Positions 51,920 through 60,800 of a DNA stretch of 64,000 nucleotides are shown here, one piece after another (positions within the stretch are counted from its first letter, which is position 1; every line of letters begins with the position of its first letter). The position numbers and the translations under genes were made by a program. Where the stretch lies: positions 1-64,000 of the forward strand of contig CAZDQM010000071.1 of assembly GCA_964507825.1 (NCBI GenBank). Reading direction: 5' to 3'. Origin of the DNA: JAWVZS01 sp964507825. GTDB lineage: Archaea > Thermoproteota > Nitrososphaeria > Nitrososphaerales > Nitrosopumilaceae. The notes under the pieces were generated by a model that was given only the letters and a program-made list of their open reading frames with translations, searched no databases and was not told where the DNA came from.

Positions 51920-53503
51920 CTAGCCCACAATCAGCGTAAAGAATTCAGATACGGTGATATCGGACGCCTGAGCGCCAACTAGGACCTTGTATATTCCGGG
52001 AGGCAGATCCGGGGATACCGAAATGTCATACGATACATGATCCGTCGAACCTGCCACGGATCGAATGGACTCGACGTCAGGAGACAGTCGGATCATTTCA
52101 CCGGCCGCGCTTGCAGATACCGGAAGTATGTCAGAGTCGGATCTTGATGTTATCTCCATGATAACGGAGGAATCTTCGGTATAAAATACCTGAGAGGCAT
52201 CAACGGAGACGTCAACGGATAGATCTGTCGACGTGTCAACAACCCCTATGTTGTTGGTCGCCCATTGCGTGAACCAGATCTTCGTACCTGTTATCGTAAA
52301 GTCAAAGGCCTGCGCAATGCCGCACTCTACCATGACTCCGCAATCGGACCAGAGCGGGTTCATCGACGGGATGTTGTATTCTACCAGCCTTTCCGTGCGT
52401 GGATCAAACAGCGCTATCCTGTTGGCAGTCTGTTCGTTGAAGATAATCTGTCCCTGCTCGTTTAATTCCATCCAGTATGGCCGCGACAGGGGCTCGTCCT
52501 TGATCAGCCCGGTTTGATTTCCAAAGGATGCGGCAGGTACAGGCGATGAAACATACGCGGTGAATGCTTCAGTATTCGGATCAAACCGGTAAAAGTTTGA
52601 GGTTGCAGTATCTGCCAGCCACACGTTGTCAGAACCATCCACCGTGATGCCGTTAGTTGCAGCTGCCTGCGCGGGCAGCCTGAATATTACGGCATGTTCT
52701 GCCATGTTAGGAACCATGTCAGACTCATCGGATATCGCGGTCTGGTATCCGACAAGATCAAGTCGTACTAGGACTCCGTCAAGGTTTGGAATCCAGTTGG
52801 TATACCAAAGATTGGAGGCAGAGTCCTGTGCAAACCCGGCCGTGACGGACTGGTCTACGGGCGACGGGATGTTGACGTGATCGCCTTGTGAGAACGCGCT
52901 GGCATCCATGACGGTCAGCTTGTTTCCCGTAAAGTCGTTAATTATAATCTGTGATCCGTCAAGCATCAGGCGTTGCGGCAACGAGTTGCCTTCCGACGGG
53001 AAGTTAAATCGCTGGTATTCCTGGCTGTCTATAGAAAAGCGCCAGATCGAATCATGCGCCTCATCCGAATACCAGATAGAGTTGTCCGGCGAGTAATCCA
53101 TTCCCCAGAACATGGAGCGCGCGCCCGGCGGCCAGCTGGGATTGGCATACTCGGAAAACGTCTCGGTAACCGGATCAAACCGGGCAACGCCGCCGGTATT
53201 AGTCTGCATGAACCAGATATTGCCGGCAGAATCACTGGTGATTGCCAGCGGCTGCGTGCACGGTGTAGGTATTGAAAACTCGTCAATATACTGATTGGAC
53301 TTGGAGGTTCCTAGGCCGCAGAACTGGGCCCGCTGCTCGTCTGGAAAGTTATCTGCAGGCGTCCCGGTCATCGTTATGTTCATGCCGGCATCATCCGGGA
53401 TTATTCCAGGAATTGCAATCGTGACCCCCGATGTGACCATTATTCCACCAAGGAAGGCAAATGCTAGTATTCCTTTGGTGCGTTTTTTCACAAAATCTGT
53501 CAC
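51920..53503 (-). CDS. Exported streptogramin-lyase-like beta-propeller protein
   Basis: 527 residues. An N-terminal TM or signal (KGILAFAFLGGIMVTSGVTI) precedes a seven-blade NHL/Vgb-like propeller with repeated IWFMQTNTGGVARFDP, IWYSDEAHDSIWRF and VWLADTATSNFYRFDP blades. The C-terminal domain is immunoglobulin-like (TEDSSVIMEITSRSDSD). Similar proteins are common outside the membrane of thaumarchaea. The lyase activity of bacterial Vgb is not implied; it may bind a ligand or partner. Upstream of truD without a gap. Confidence 0.85.
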   Translation of the reverse strand: MTDFVKKRTKGILAFAFLGGIMVTSGVTIAIPGIIPDDAGMNITMTGTPADNFPDEQRAQFCGLGTSKSNQYIDEFSIPTPCTQPLAITSDSAGNIWFMQTNTGGVARFDPVTETFSEYANPSWPPGARSMFWGMDYSPDNSIWYSDEAHDSIWRFSIDSQEYQRFNFPSEGNSLPQRLMLDGSQIIINDFTGNKLTVMDASAFSQGDHVNIPSPVDQSVTAGFAQDSASNLWYTNWIPNLDGVLVRLDLVGYQTAISDESDMVPNMAEHAVIFRLPAQAAATNGITVDGSDNVWLADTATSNFYRFDPNTEAFTAYVSSPVPAASFGNQTGLIKDEPLSRPYWMELNEQGQIIFNEQTANRIALFDPRTERLVEYNIPSMNPLWSDCGVMVECGIAQAFDFTITGTKIWFTQWATNNIGVVDTSTDLSVDVSVDASQVFYTEDSSVIMEITSRSDSDILPVSASAAGEMIRLSPDVESIRSVAGSTDHVSYDISVSPDLPPGIYKVLVGAQASDITVSEFFTLIVG

Positions 53504-53528
53504 AGTATGTCGTTAATATTTCTTAGAG

Positions 53529-53882
53529 TCAGAGCAACTTTAGATTGCCGGTGACTTGGTCAACTAGGTTTTCCGGTGCAGGACCTATCGAGATACAGGT
53601 GATGGTCCCGGGTGCAATCTGGGTGTGCCCTGCATCGGTAACCTCAGACCATGGCAGGTTCAGATCAACGGCTCCGGCCCTGATCCTTTGCAGCTCCCCA
53701 AGCCCGGACACGCGGACTATGATCTTTTCTTGCCCCGTCCACCATTCCCTGAACCAGTCAGGATGGGACTTTCTCACGTGTTCGGCCCCGAGGACGCATG
53801 CATGACCTACCTGTGCGGCAATCTTGCCGCGTCCCATGCCAAGGTCGGTTCGAACCACGACCACCTGCTTTATGCATTCCAC
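53529..53882 (-). CDS. pth2: Archaeal peptidyl-tRNA hydrolase (Pth2)
   Basis: 117 residues. Releases tRNA from peptidyl-tRNA. Family features: QVVVVRTDLGMGRGKIAAQV, HACVLGAEHVRKSHPDW, GLGELQRIRAGAVDLNLPWS, VTDAGHTQIAPGTITCISIGP. The length is standard. It ends 25 bp before the start of the propeller gene and is the first gene on this strand. Confidence 0.97.
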   Translation of the reverse strand: MECIKQVVVVRTDLGMGRGKIAAQVGHACVLGAEHVRKSHPDWFREWWTGQEKIIVRVSGLGELQRIRAGAVDLNLPWSEVTDAGHTQIAPGTITCISIGPAPENLVDQVTGNLKLL

Positions 53883-53966
53883 GCACCTACAATCATATCG
53901 TTGAACAAAAACCTTGGCAATGATACCAGTTCACATATTAAAATAATCGTGACCGGATAAGAGATC

Positions 53967-55115
53967 ATGTACGATGTAGTCGTTGCAGGCGGGAGCATTG
54001 CAGGACTATTATGTGCAAGGGAGGTGGCGCGTAGCGGCTTTTCAGTCCTGGTTCTAGAAGAGGATGATGAGATTGGAACGCCGGAGCATTGCAGTGGCCT
54101 AGTCAGCAGTAAAGGTCTCTCCGAGCTAGGCATAATCCCGTCACAAAAAACATTCGAGTGTACAATAAAGTCAGCAGAGATTACATCACCGGGCGGAAGA
54201 TGCATTACGCTAGACGCCCAAAGGCAGAAGATAGTCGAGGTGAGCAGGCGGGAGCTTGACAAGCAGGCGGCATACCAGGCCCAAAAAAACGGCGCGGTGC
54301 TAAGGGTAAGGTCAGCAGTCCAGGAATTCAAAAGTGGTATGATCAGGACCAAGGATGGCACCATGGAATGCGCCATCGCGGTCGATGCCAGGGGTATCTC
54401 GCCGCTGATCCAAAGGGACGGCGGCGGAGCGCTGTCATCGGCACAGTACGAGGTTTATGCAGACTGGATTACGCCAGATACAGTGCAGCTGTTTTTTGAC
54501 CAAGACAAGTATCCCGGGTTCTTTGCATGGATTATCCCGTCAGGTAATGCAAGGGGGAAGGTCGGCGTCGCAGGAAGGGGGATAAACGCTGCAAGGGCCA
54601 TAGAAGAGCTCCTAGAACAGAGGGGCGCCTTTTCAACCATCAGGAAGGTATTTGCGCCCATCTGGATAAAGGGACCGGTTAAAAAATTTGCCAATGATAG
54701 AATAGTTGCCGTCGGCGACGCCGCCGGGCAGACCAAGCCAACTACTGCAGGAGGGATTTATACGGCCGGACTCGGCGGAATCCTAGCAGGCAGGGCCATA
54801 TCAAAATACCTCAAGGAGGGCGACATGCAGGAATTGGGCGCGTACCAGAAACAGTGGACCAGGCGGTTTGGTGCCGAATTTGAAAGGCAGCTGCTTGCAA
54901 GACGGATACTTGAATCCCTAGACAACGACTCACTGGACAGGATGTTTGACATGGTAACACCAGAGATAGCGGCCGAAATCTCCGCGCATGATGACTTTGA
55001 CTTTCATGCCGGTCCGATTGTAAGGCTGCTTGGCATCAGGGGTTCACTTAGAACTACCGGGGCGCTTGCCGGGGCCGGAATCAAAAAACTCTGGTCGAAT
55101 GCAGGCAAGGTATAA
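53967..55115 (+). CDS. Geranylgeranyl reductase-family protein
   Basis: 382 residues, flavoprotein of the GGR family. FAD loop VVAGGSIAGLLCAREVARSG, then GTPEHCSGLVS, and PTTAGGIYTAGLGGILAGRAI near the second FAD site, preceded by VGDAAGQTKP. These saturate the double bonds of isoprenoid chains in archaeal lipids (digeranylgeranylglycerol). It is the first gene of a plus-strand cluster with the zinc ribbon protein, EF-1 beta and CDC48. Confidence 0.92.
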   Translation: MYDVVVAGGSIAGLLCAREVARSGFSVLVLEEDDEIGTPEHCSGLVSSKGLSELGIIPSQKTFECTIKSAEITSPGGRCITLDAQRQKIVEVSRRELDKQAAYQAQKNGAVLRVRSAVQEFKSGMIRTKDGTMECAIAVDARGISPLIQRDGGGALSSAQYEVYADWITPDTVQLFFDQDKYPGFFAWIIPSGNARGKVGVAGRGINAARAIEELLEQRGAFSTIRKVFAPIWIKGPVKKFANDRIVAVGDAAGQTKPTTAGGIYTAGLGGILAGRAISKYLKEGDMQELGAYQKQWTRRFGAEFERQLLARRILESLDNDSLDRMFDMVTPEIAAEISAHDDFDFHAGPIVRLLGIRGSLRTTGALAGAGIKKLWSNAGKV

Positions 55116-55140
55116 ATGCGGTACTAGGCCGAGTCCGGAC

Positions 55141-55320
55141 ATGTCATCTACAATCTCGCTACCGCTTTGCAGCTGTTGCCACAGGCACATAATGCCCAAC
55201 GACAAGTGTGTAAAGTTTCAGTGCCCCGAGTGCGGCTCTGGCCTCATCTGGAGGTGCGAGAGCTGCAGAGTGTCGGCAAAGGCGTTTGCATGCGAGGCAT
55301 GCGGATTCCAGGGACCCTAG
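55141..55320 (+). CDS. 59-residue double zinc-ribbon protein
   Basis: MSSTISLPLCSCCHRHIMPN, then KFQCPECGS, CESCRVSAKAFACEACG. Five CxxC-type pairs could bind two zincs, as in the archaeal double-zinc-ribbon RNA-binding group (HVO_2753-like). Only 4 bp before EF-1 beta, with which it is commonly linked in archaea, suggesting a translation role. Confidence 0.85.
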   Translation: MSSTISLPLCSCCHRHIMPNDKCVKFQCPECGSGLIWRCESCRVSAKAFACEACGFQGP

Positions 55321-55324
55321 CAAG

Positions 55325-55606
55325 ATGGCCAAGCTGCTCCTTGTCTGCAAAATACTGCCGGATGGAATCGAGGTCGACATCGACGGATTGCCAAGCAAAA
55401 TCATCCAAAAACTTCCCGACGACATCAGTGCAAGAAACCATGAAAAGGAGCCGCTGGCGTTCGGACTCTTTTTCCTCAAAATGGAATTCGTCATGGAGGA
55501 TGCCGGCGGATTACTTGACAAGTTAGAAGAGGCCGTCAGGTCTGTGGAGGGAGTCAGTGAATTTGAGGTTTTACAGCAGAGCAGAATGTCAGTCGACGTT
55601 AAATAG
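55325..55606 (+). CDS. ef1b: Elongation factor 1-beta (aEF-1B)
   Basis: 93 residues (ATG 55325): nucleotide-exchange factor for EF-1 alpha. Family stretches are MAKLLLVCKILPDGIEVDID, GLFFLKMEFVMEDAGGLLDK and the end GVSEFEVLQQSRMSVDVK. The size is that of archaeal EF-1 beta. It is between the zinc-ribbon and CDC48 genes and 8 bp from the latter. Confidence 0.94.
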   Translation: MAKLLLVCKILPDGIEVDIDGLPSKIIQKLPDDISARNHEKEPLAFGLFFLKMEFVMEDAGGLLDKLEEAVRSVEGVSEFEVLQQSRMSVDVK

Positions 55607-55614
55607 GTGGTCCC

Positions 55615-57780
55615 TTGTCACATAATGGCGAACCCATCCAGATGCGCGTAGGAGAGGCCAAGCAGCGAGATATTGGCAAAAAGCGTGCCCGCATGGGCCC
55701 GGACGCGATGGATCATCTCAAGGTGGCGGCCGGAGACATTGTCGGGATTCAGGGCGGCCGAACAAGCAGCGCCGTGGTATGGCCCGCGGACGAGGATGAA
55801 AGACACCAGGACGTAATTAGAATAGACGGCCAGACCAGGAAGAATATTGGCGCCGCACTAAACGACATTGTAAGCATTCAAAAGATAACAGCCAAGGCCG
55901 CCAAGTCCATTACGCTGATGCCCGTAAACGACTCTGTCGTGGTGGACAAGGAGTTTACCGACTTTGTAAAGAACCGACTAAAAGGCATGCCTCTTGCAGA
56001 CGGTGATGAGATCTCCGTGATGATCCTAGGCAATTCCATGGACTTTAAGATAAACAAGACAAATCCCAAGTCGGTCGTAAGGATAGAGAGAAACACGAAT
56101 CTTACAATCTCGTCTGAATCAATAGACAGAAAGCCCAGGGTCACATATGAGGAGGTCGGCGGCCTTCGGACAGAGATCAAGGCAATGAGGGAGATAGTGG
56201 AGCTTCCACTGCGCCACCCGGAACTGTTCAACAGGCTAGGCGTAGAGCCGCACAGCGGCATACTGCTTTACGGTCCGCCCGGATGCGGTAAAACGCTCAT
56301 CGCAAAGGTCCTAGCAAGCGAGTCAGAGGCCAGCATGTACTCAATAAACGGCCCCGAGATCATGAACAAGTATTACGGCGAGACCGAGGCAAGGCTCAGA
56401 AACATCTTCAAGGAGGCCAAGGACAACTCCCCAAGCATCATATTCATTGACGAGATCGACGCCATAGCGCCCAAGAGGGAGGAGGTGTACGGCGACGTTG
56501 AAAAACGGGTGGTCGCGCAGATGCTAGCCCTTATGGACGGGTTAAACGACAGGGGCAACGTCATCGTCCTAGGCGCCACGAACCGGCAGGCCAGTGTGGA
56601 TCCCGCCCTAAGGCGCCCGGGAAGATTCGACAGGGAGTTTGAAATCTCCGTCCCTAACGAGGATGGGAGGTACGAGATTCTCCTGATACATACAATAGGC
56701 ATGCCGATTGCCAGCGGAATAGACCTCAAGGATCTGGCATCAGAATTGCACGGATATACCGGCGCGGACATAAAGTCGTTGTGCAGGGAGGCCGCAATAA
56801 AGGCAATCAGGAGGTACCTGCCAGAGATCGACCTAGAAACCGAGCAGATTCCCTCAGGAGTGCTACAATCCATGGAGATAAAGCTGCTTGACTTTTACGA
56901 GGCAATGCACGAGGTAGTCCCTACCGCAATGAGAGAGTTTTATGTCGAAAGGCCAAAGGTCTGGTGGGACGATGTCGGTGGCCTAGCCGACGTCAAAAAG
57001 GCGCTCAACGACAACCTTCTGCTTGGAATGAAAGAGCCAGACAAGTTTGGCAAGATGGGGATAAAGCCTCCAAGGGGCGCCCTAGTTTACGGGCCTCCCG
57101 GATGCGGCAAGACGCTGCTTGCTAGGGCACTGGCCACAGAAAGCGGGGCAAACATGATCCTAGTTCGCGGTACGGAGATCCTCTCAAAGTGGGCCGGCGA
57201 GTCCGAAAAGGCCGTGCGCGAAATATTCAGAAAGGCAAAGGCATCATCACCGTGCGCGGTCATTCTTGACGAGTTGGACTCGTTTGCAAGATACAAGACA
57301 AGCGAGGGAGGCATAGGCGAGAACATCCTAAGCCAGCTGCTAACAGAGATGGAGGAGAGCGCCCCGTCACGAGTAATTGTCATCGGAATTACCAGTAGGC
57401 CGGACCTGCTAGACAACTCTTTGTTAAGGGCAGGAAGGCTGGATCTTGCCCTGTATGTAACGCCGCCAGACGAGAAGGGCAGGCTGGAAATCATCAGGAT
57501 ACTCACTAGAAAGATGCCCCTAGCAGGCAACGTCAAGCTGCAAGAGATTGCAGTAGCCACGCAGAACTATACCGGAGCAGACCTAGCATCCTTGTGCAGG
57601 GAGGCAGCTGTCCACGCAATGCAAAACAGTTCTGAAAAGATAACCGATGCGGACTTTGCCGCAGGGCTCAAGAATATCAGGCCCTCGGTGACAAAGGAGG
57701 TGGATCAGTGGTACAACACCATAAGGGAAAGTATATCTAACGTGATTCCAAAGACAATTGACAAGACGTTTTACGGTTAA
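55615..57780 (+). CDS. cdc48: CDC48/VAT-type AAA+ ATPase
   Basis: 721 residues. N-domain (MRVGEAKQRDIGKKRARMGP, double-psi barrel) then two AAA modules. D1: Walker A GPPGCGKT near residue 219, Walker B IIFIDEIDAIAP. D2: GPPGCGKT near 492, Walker B VILDELDS. The last Walker B has DELD, not the usual DEID, with Arg fingers kept (LRRPGRFDRE, LLRAGRLDLA). It unfolds proteins for the proteasome. A TTG at 55615 or ATG 55642 may start it; the latter begins at the known homology. Confidence 0.96.
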   Translation: MSHNGEPIQMRVGEAKQRDIGKKRARMGPDAMDHLKVAAGDIVGIQGGRTSSAVVWPADEDERHQDVIRIDGQTRKNIGAALNDIVSIQKITAKAAKSITLMPVNDSVVVDKEFTDFVKNRLKGMPLADGDEISVMILGNSMDFKINKTNPKSVVRIERNTNLTISSESIDRKPRVTYEEVGGLRTEIKAMREIVELPLRHPELFNRLGVEPHSGILLYGPPGCGKTLIAKVLASESEASMYSINGPEIMNKYYGETEARLRNIFKEAKDNSPSIIFIDEIDAIAPKREEVYGDVEKRVVAQMLALMDGLNDRGNVIVLGATNRQASVDPALRRPGRFDREFEISVPNEDGRYEILLIHTIGMPIASGIDLKDLASELHGYTGADIKSLCREAAIKAIRRYLPEIDLETEQIPSGVLQSMEIKLLDFYEAMHEVVPTAMREFYVERPKVWWDDVGGLADVKKALNDNLLLGMKEPDKFGKMGIKPPRGALVYGPPGCGKTLLARALATESGANMILVRGTEILSKWAGESEKAVREIFRKAKASSPCAVILDELDSFARYKTSEGGIGENILSQLLTEMEESAPSRVIVIGITSRPDLLDNSLLRAGRLDLALYVTPPDEKGRLEIIRILTRKMPLAGNVKLQEIAVATQNYTGADLASLCREAAVHAMQNSSEKITDADFAAGLKNIRPSVTKEVDQWYNTIRESISNVIPKTIDKTFYG

Positions 57781-57781
57781 G

Positions 57782-58078
57782 ATGACAATGCCAACTAGAA
57801 ATCAAGTATTTGACAAGATCCAGACTGCGGGATCACTTACGGACTCTGAACTATCAAAGGCGCTCGTAAAGAGCGAGATGGAGATCAGCAAGGACGGATT
57901 CAACAAGATTCTGCTGGACCTAGAAATCCTAGGCCTGATCAACGTGACGTGGATCACAAAGGACATGCGCAGGATAGAGGTTACAGGGGGCACGCAGGAC
58001 GAGGATCCTGTGGAAAAGCAGAATCGTGAAATGTCCGAAAGGGATTACGAGTCAAGCTTTCCAAGCTCGGATGCCTAG
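57782..58078 (+). CDS. Small winged-helix-type protein
   Basis: 98 residues: a helical N-terminal part NQVFDKIQTAGSLTDSELSK, helix KDGFNKILLDLEILGLINVT and a short wing WITKDMRRIEVTG, followed by an acidic disordered tail. It fits a winged helix that may bind DNA or act as an adaptor. It follows the CDC48 stop by 1 bp, so it is co-transcribed, perhaps as a partner. The ATG at 57782 is chosen. It overlaps convergent ctaB by 4 bp. Confidence 0.7.
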   Translation: MTMPTRNQVFDKIQTAGSLTDSELSKALVKSEMEISKDGFNKILLDLEILGLINVTWITKDMRRIEVTGGTQDEDPVEKQNREMSERDYESSFPSSDA

Positions 58079-58980
58079 ATCCGGATGTAAAAGGCCGCAT
58101 CAAGGGCCACTGCCAGAAATATTATCGTCAGGTACGGAGCCGTTACCTTGTACGCCTTCCATGCAAAGTCCGATGTAGGCGTCTTGGTCAGTTTGTAATG
58201 ATAAGCAAGCATGAGTCCCCCGGAAACTGCCGCCATGACCATATAGACAAGCCCCATCCCAAACGCGTACAGCATCAAAGAGAACGGAAGTAGGATTATC
58301 GTGTTTGCCAGGATGTATCTCGAAGTCTTTTGCATTCCAATTACTACCGGAAGCATCGGGACGTTTGCCTGTGCGTACTCGTCTTTGATCTTCATGGCAA
58401 GGCACCAAAAGTGGGACGGTGTCCAGACGAATACTAGGAATCCAACAAGAAAGCCAAGTATGTCCAATGTTCCAGTGGCGGCCGCCCATCCTGCCCACGA
58501 TGCCGCGCTTCCTGCAATCCCCCCAATTACAATGTTCGACGTGTTTAGCCGCTTGAGCCAGACAGTGTAAACCACCACATATGAAAAGATCCCCAGAGCT
58601 ATAAAGGACGCAGATATCGCGTTAATGAAAAAGTACCCGTATGCCACGGACAGCACACTGACGGCAAGCCCATAGATTAGGACGGATGAGGCAGACATCC
58701 TCCCCGATGGTATCGGCCTCCGACTAGTCCGTTTCATCTTGGGATCAATGTCCCTGTCATAATAATGGTTCAGCGCGCTCGAGCCAGCAGATGCCAGTGC
58801 GCCCGCAATTATGATGTGTATGTATGCCCAATAGTCGAGCTCTGGCGCGCCCTGAACCAGCTTGCTTGCACCATACATCGAGGCCACCGCCGTGATTACT
58901 AGCAGTACGACGATCCTAGGCTTTGATATCTCCAAGACTTCCTTTGCGCCCAATCCTCTTCTTGCCATCCTGCAAGGCAT
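58075..58980 (-). CDS. ctaB: Heme O synthase (protoheme IX farnesyltransferase)
   Basis: 301 residues with about eight TM helices. Prenyl site NHYYDRDIDPKMKRTSRRPI (NxxxDxxxD) and the second YxxxKR-type region LTPVWVWTPSHFWCLA-like (VWTPSHFWCLAMK). It attaches the farnesyl chain to heme B, the first step to heme O/A for terminal oxidases. The protein is of normal length, consistent with a heme-copper oxidase in an aerobic ammonia oxidiser. Divergent from the 4-TM cupredoxin. Confidence 0.95.
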   Translation of the reverse strand: MPCRMARRGLGAKEVLEISKPRIVVLLVITAVASMYGASKLVQGAPELDYWAYIHIIIAGALASAGSSALNHYYDRDIDPKMKRTSRRPIPSGRMSASSVLIYGLAVSVLSVAYGYFFINAISASFIALGIFSYVVVYTVWLKRLNTSNIVIGGIAGSAASWAGWAAATGTLDILGFLVGFLVFVWTPSHFWCLAMKIKDEYAQANVPMLPVVIGMQKTSRYILANTIILLPFSLMLYAFGMGLVYMVMAAVSGGLMLAYHYKLTKTPTSDFAWKAYKVTAPYLTIIFLAVALDAAFYIRI

Positions 58981-59050
58981 TTAATTTATTCGAATCAAAT
59001 GTTTAAAAAATAAAAAGAATTAATTACATCACGCCAAGAATCAAGCGTAA

Positions 59051-60142
59051 ATGAGTAATTGGGATCTGATGATGCCCGGAATGGGCCTTACCTCGATAGG
59101 GCTTGCAGGTGTGGTTTTGGCGTATGCAGAGATTGCCCATACCTTCATAGACGGCCTCCATGCACTAGCAGGGCTTACGCTGTTTGTCGGCCTGATTATT
59201 CTAGCAGTGGGAATCCTAGACGGCGGAATCTCCACCAGTAACAGGGCCAAGGCGACGGTCCTGATCATTATATCAATAGCGCTCGGATTTGCAACGTATG
59301 CGTTCACGTTTAATACGATCAGCACCTCTGCAACGTTTGCAGGCATCCTAATGGCGATTGCGGCCCCTGCCACAATCATTGCATACATATCAATGAAACA
59401 TGTCAAGGTAGTCAAGCCAGTATCCATAATCTTCATCCTCGGCTCGGTTGCAGGAATAATTGCATATGTTGGATTCGGACTCGTCGGTCCATCCCCGTAC
59501 CTGTTACCAGAAGAAGTTGAAATAGTAGAGCAGGTCGAAGAGATCCCGGCAGGACCCGAATACACCATCAGGATGTTAGAAGGCTCAGACAAGCAAGGGG
59601 CGCCAGACTATGATCCAGACGAGGCGGTGGTGCCGCACGGGCACGTCATAATCTGGGTCAACGAGGATATCGTGGCGCATACGGCTACAAGCGAGGAGGA
59701 CTTTGGAGATACGTTTGACACGGGACTCGTCAGCGGCGGCGGCGAGTTCAGGCTAGACACGTCGTCGATTCCTCCCGGCAAATACCCGTACTTTTGCATA
59801 GTCCATCCATGGATGACTTCGATCCTAACCATCGGGGGGGAGGAATCCGCATCCATAAACGTGTCAATTCCCGACGGTGCCGGTGTCATAGGAGCCGAAA
59901 AAGTCTATTATGATCCGGAGACGATCGAGATAGACGCGGGTGATACCATATCATGGACCAATGATGATATAGTGGCCCATACGGTGACATCGGGCAGCAC
60001 CGAGGCAGGCATTACCGACTTGTTTGACTCTGGACTGATGGCCATCGGTGCAGCCTATGAGCATACATTTTCAGAGGCCGGCGAGTACGAGTACTTTTGC
60101 ATACTGCATCCATGGATGGAAGGTATGGTAATAGTGAACTAG
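59051..60142 (+). CDS. Four-TM protein with two cupredoxin domains
   Basis: 363 residues. Four TM helices in the first 150 residues (GLTSIGLAGVVLAYAEIAHT, LAGLTLFVGLIILAVGI, ATVLIIISIALGFATYAF, IVSVAGIIAYVGFG-like), an acidic linker, then two type 1 copper domains: ligands in DIVAHTATSEE / YFCIVHPWM (about 210-258) and DIVAHTVTSG / YFCILHPWM (about 310-360). It can hold two coppers on the outer face, next to membrane partners. A type common in ammonia oxidisers, thought to replace cytochrome c. Shares its end with the JAMM gene. Confidence 0.93.
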   Translation: MSNWDLMMPGMGLTSIGLAGVVLAYAEIAHTFIDGLHALAGLTLFVGLIILAVGILDGGISTSNRAKATVLIIISIALGFATYAFTFNTISTSATFAGILMAIAAPATIIAYISMKHVKVVKPVSIIFILGSVAGIIAYVGFGLVGPSPYLLPEEVEIVEQVEEIPAGPEYTIRMLEGSDKQGAPDYDPDEAVVPHGHVIIWVNEDIVAHTATSEEDFGDTFDTGLVSGGGEFRLDTSSIPPGKYPYFCIVHPWMTSILTIGGEESASINVSIPDGAGVIGAEKVYYDPETIEIDAGDTISWTNDDIVAHTVTSGSTEAGITDLFDSGLMAIGAAYEHTFSEAGEYEYFCILHPWMEGMVIVN

Positions 60143-60144
60143 GC

Positions 60145-60570
60145 TTGATAAGAACAATAAAAATTTCCAAATCCCAAAAGCAGGTCTTGCAAAACCACGT
60201 CCAAAAATGGAGCCCAAGCGAGGCATGTGCCATACTGTACGGCAGAAATATAGGCGACACCGTGGTAACGACAGATGTATTTCTTACGGACAATGCCGAT
60301 GACTCACCAGTCAGTTTTGCCGTACCCGACGAACAGCTGATCAAGGCATACGATAGAGAGGACGGCGATGTCAGAATCATAGCCATGTTTCATTCGCATC
60401 CGGCATCCGAGGCGCGTCCCTCATCCAAGGACGTGCGATTCATGGGGATAAACCCTCAGGTCTGGGTGATTTATTCTGGGATCAGCTCCGAGTTCAGGGC
60501 CTATATATTGAAAGGTATCACAGACCCGCCCTCGCAGCGCGATATAATGGAGATAGTCATCTCAAGCTGA
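60145..60570 (+). CDS. JAMM/MPN metalloprotease
   Basis: About 142 residues. JAMM zinc site: Glu in SEACAILYG, HSHP in IAMFHSHPASE and the Asp in SSKDVRFM (HxH x7 S x2 D). Similar archaeal enzymes cut ubiquitin-like SAMP proteins from substrates. The frame is open from 60097 inside the upstream gene, but the TTG at 60145 just after that gene's stop is the likely start. CDC48 lies nearby, fitting a protein-degradation role. Confidence 0.85.
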   Translation: MIRTIKISKSQKQVLQNHVQKWSPSEACAILYGRNIGDTVVTTDVFLTDNADDSPVSFAVPDEQLIKAYDREDGDVRIIAMFHSHPASEARPSSKDVRFMGINPQVWVIYSGISSEFRAYILKGITDPPSQRDIMEIVISS

Positions 60571-60671
60571 ACACGAGCATGTGCCACGCCACGTATACAC
60601 ACGAGTTAGGCATGGAACCAGACACAGAAATGACTCTTGTCAATACAAGATTTGTTGGGAATCCCGTACGT

Positions 60672-60751
60672 GTACACACTTGGGTTGATTCGGGATTCAT
60701 ACCTGAATGTGTTGAGTCAGGTATAATGCACTAGTAGACCTGACCCTGTAC
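60672..60751 (+). repeat. Dispersed hairpin repeat, copy A
   Basis: Starts GTACACACTTGGGTTG and ends CCTGACCCTGTAC. The centre ATTCGGG-ATTCATA-CCTGAAT is an imperfect hairpin. Inverse of the copy at 49321 with only a few mismatches over 70 bp. Located in the 230-bp gap upstream of the DUF2024 gene. Confidence 0.8.
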
Positions 60752-60800
60752 CCGTACGTCATCTTCTTGAATTAAATATCCCCTCGATTCTAGCTGATCC

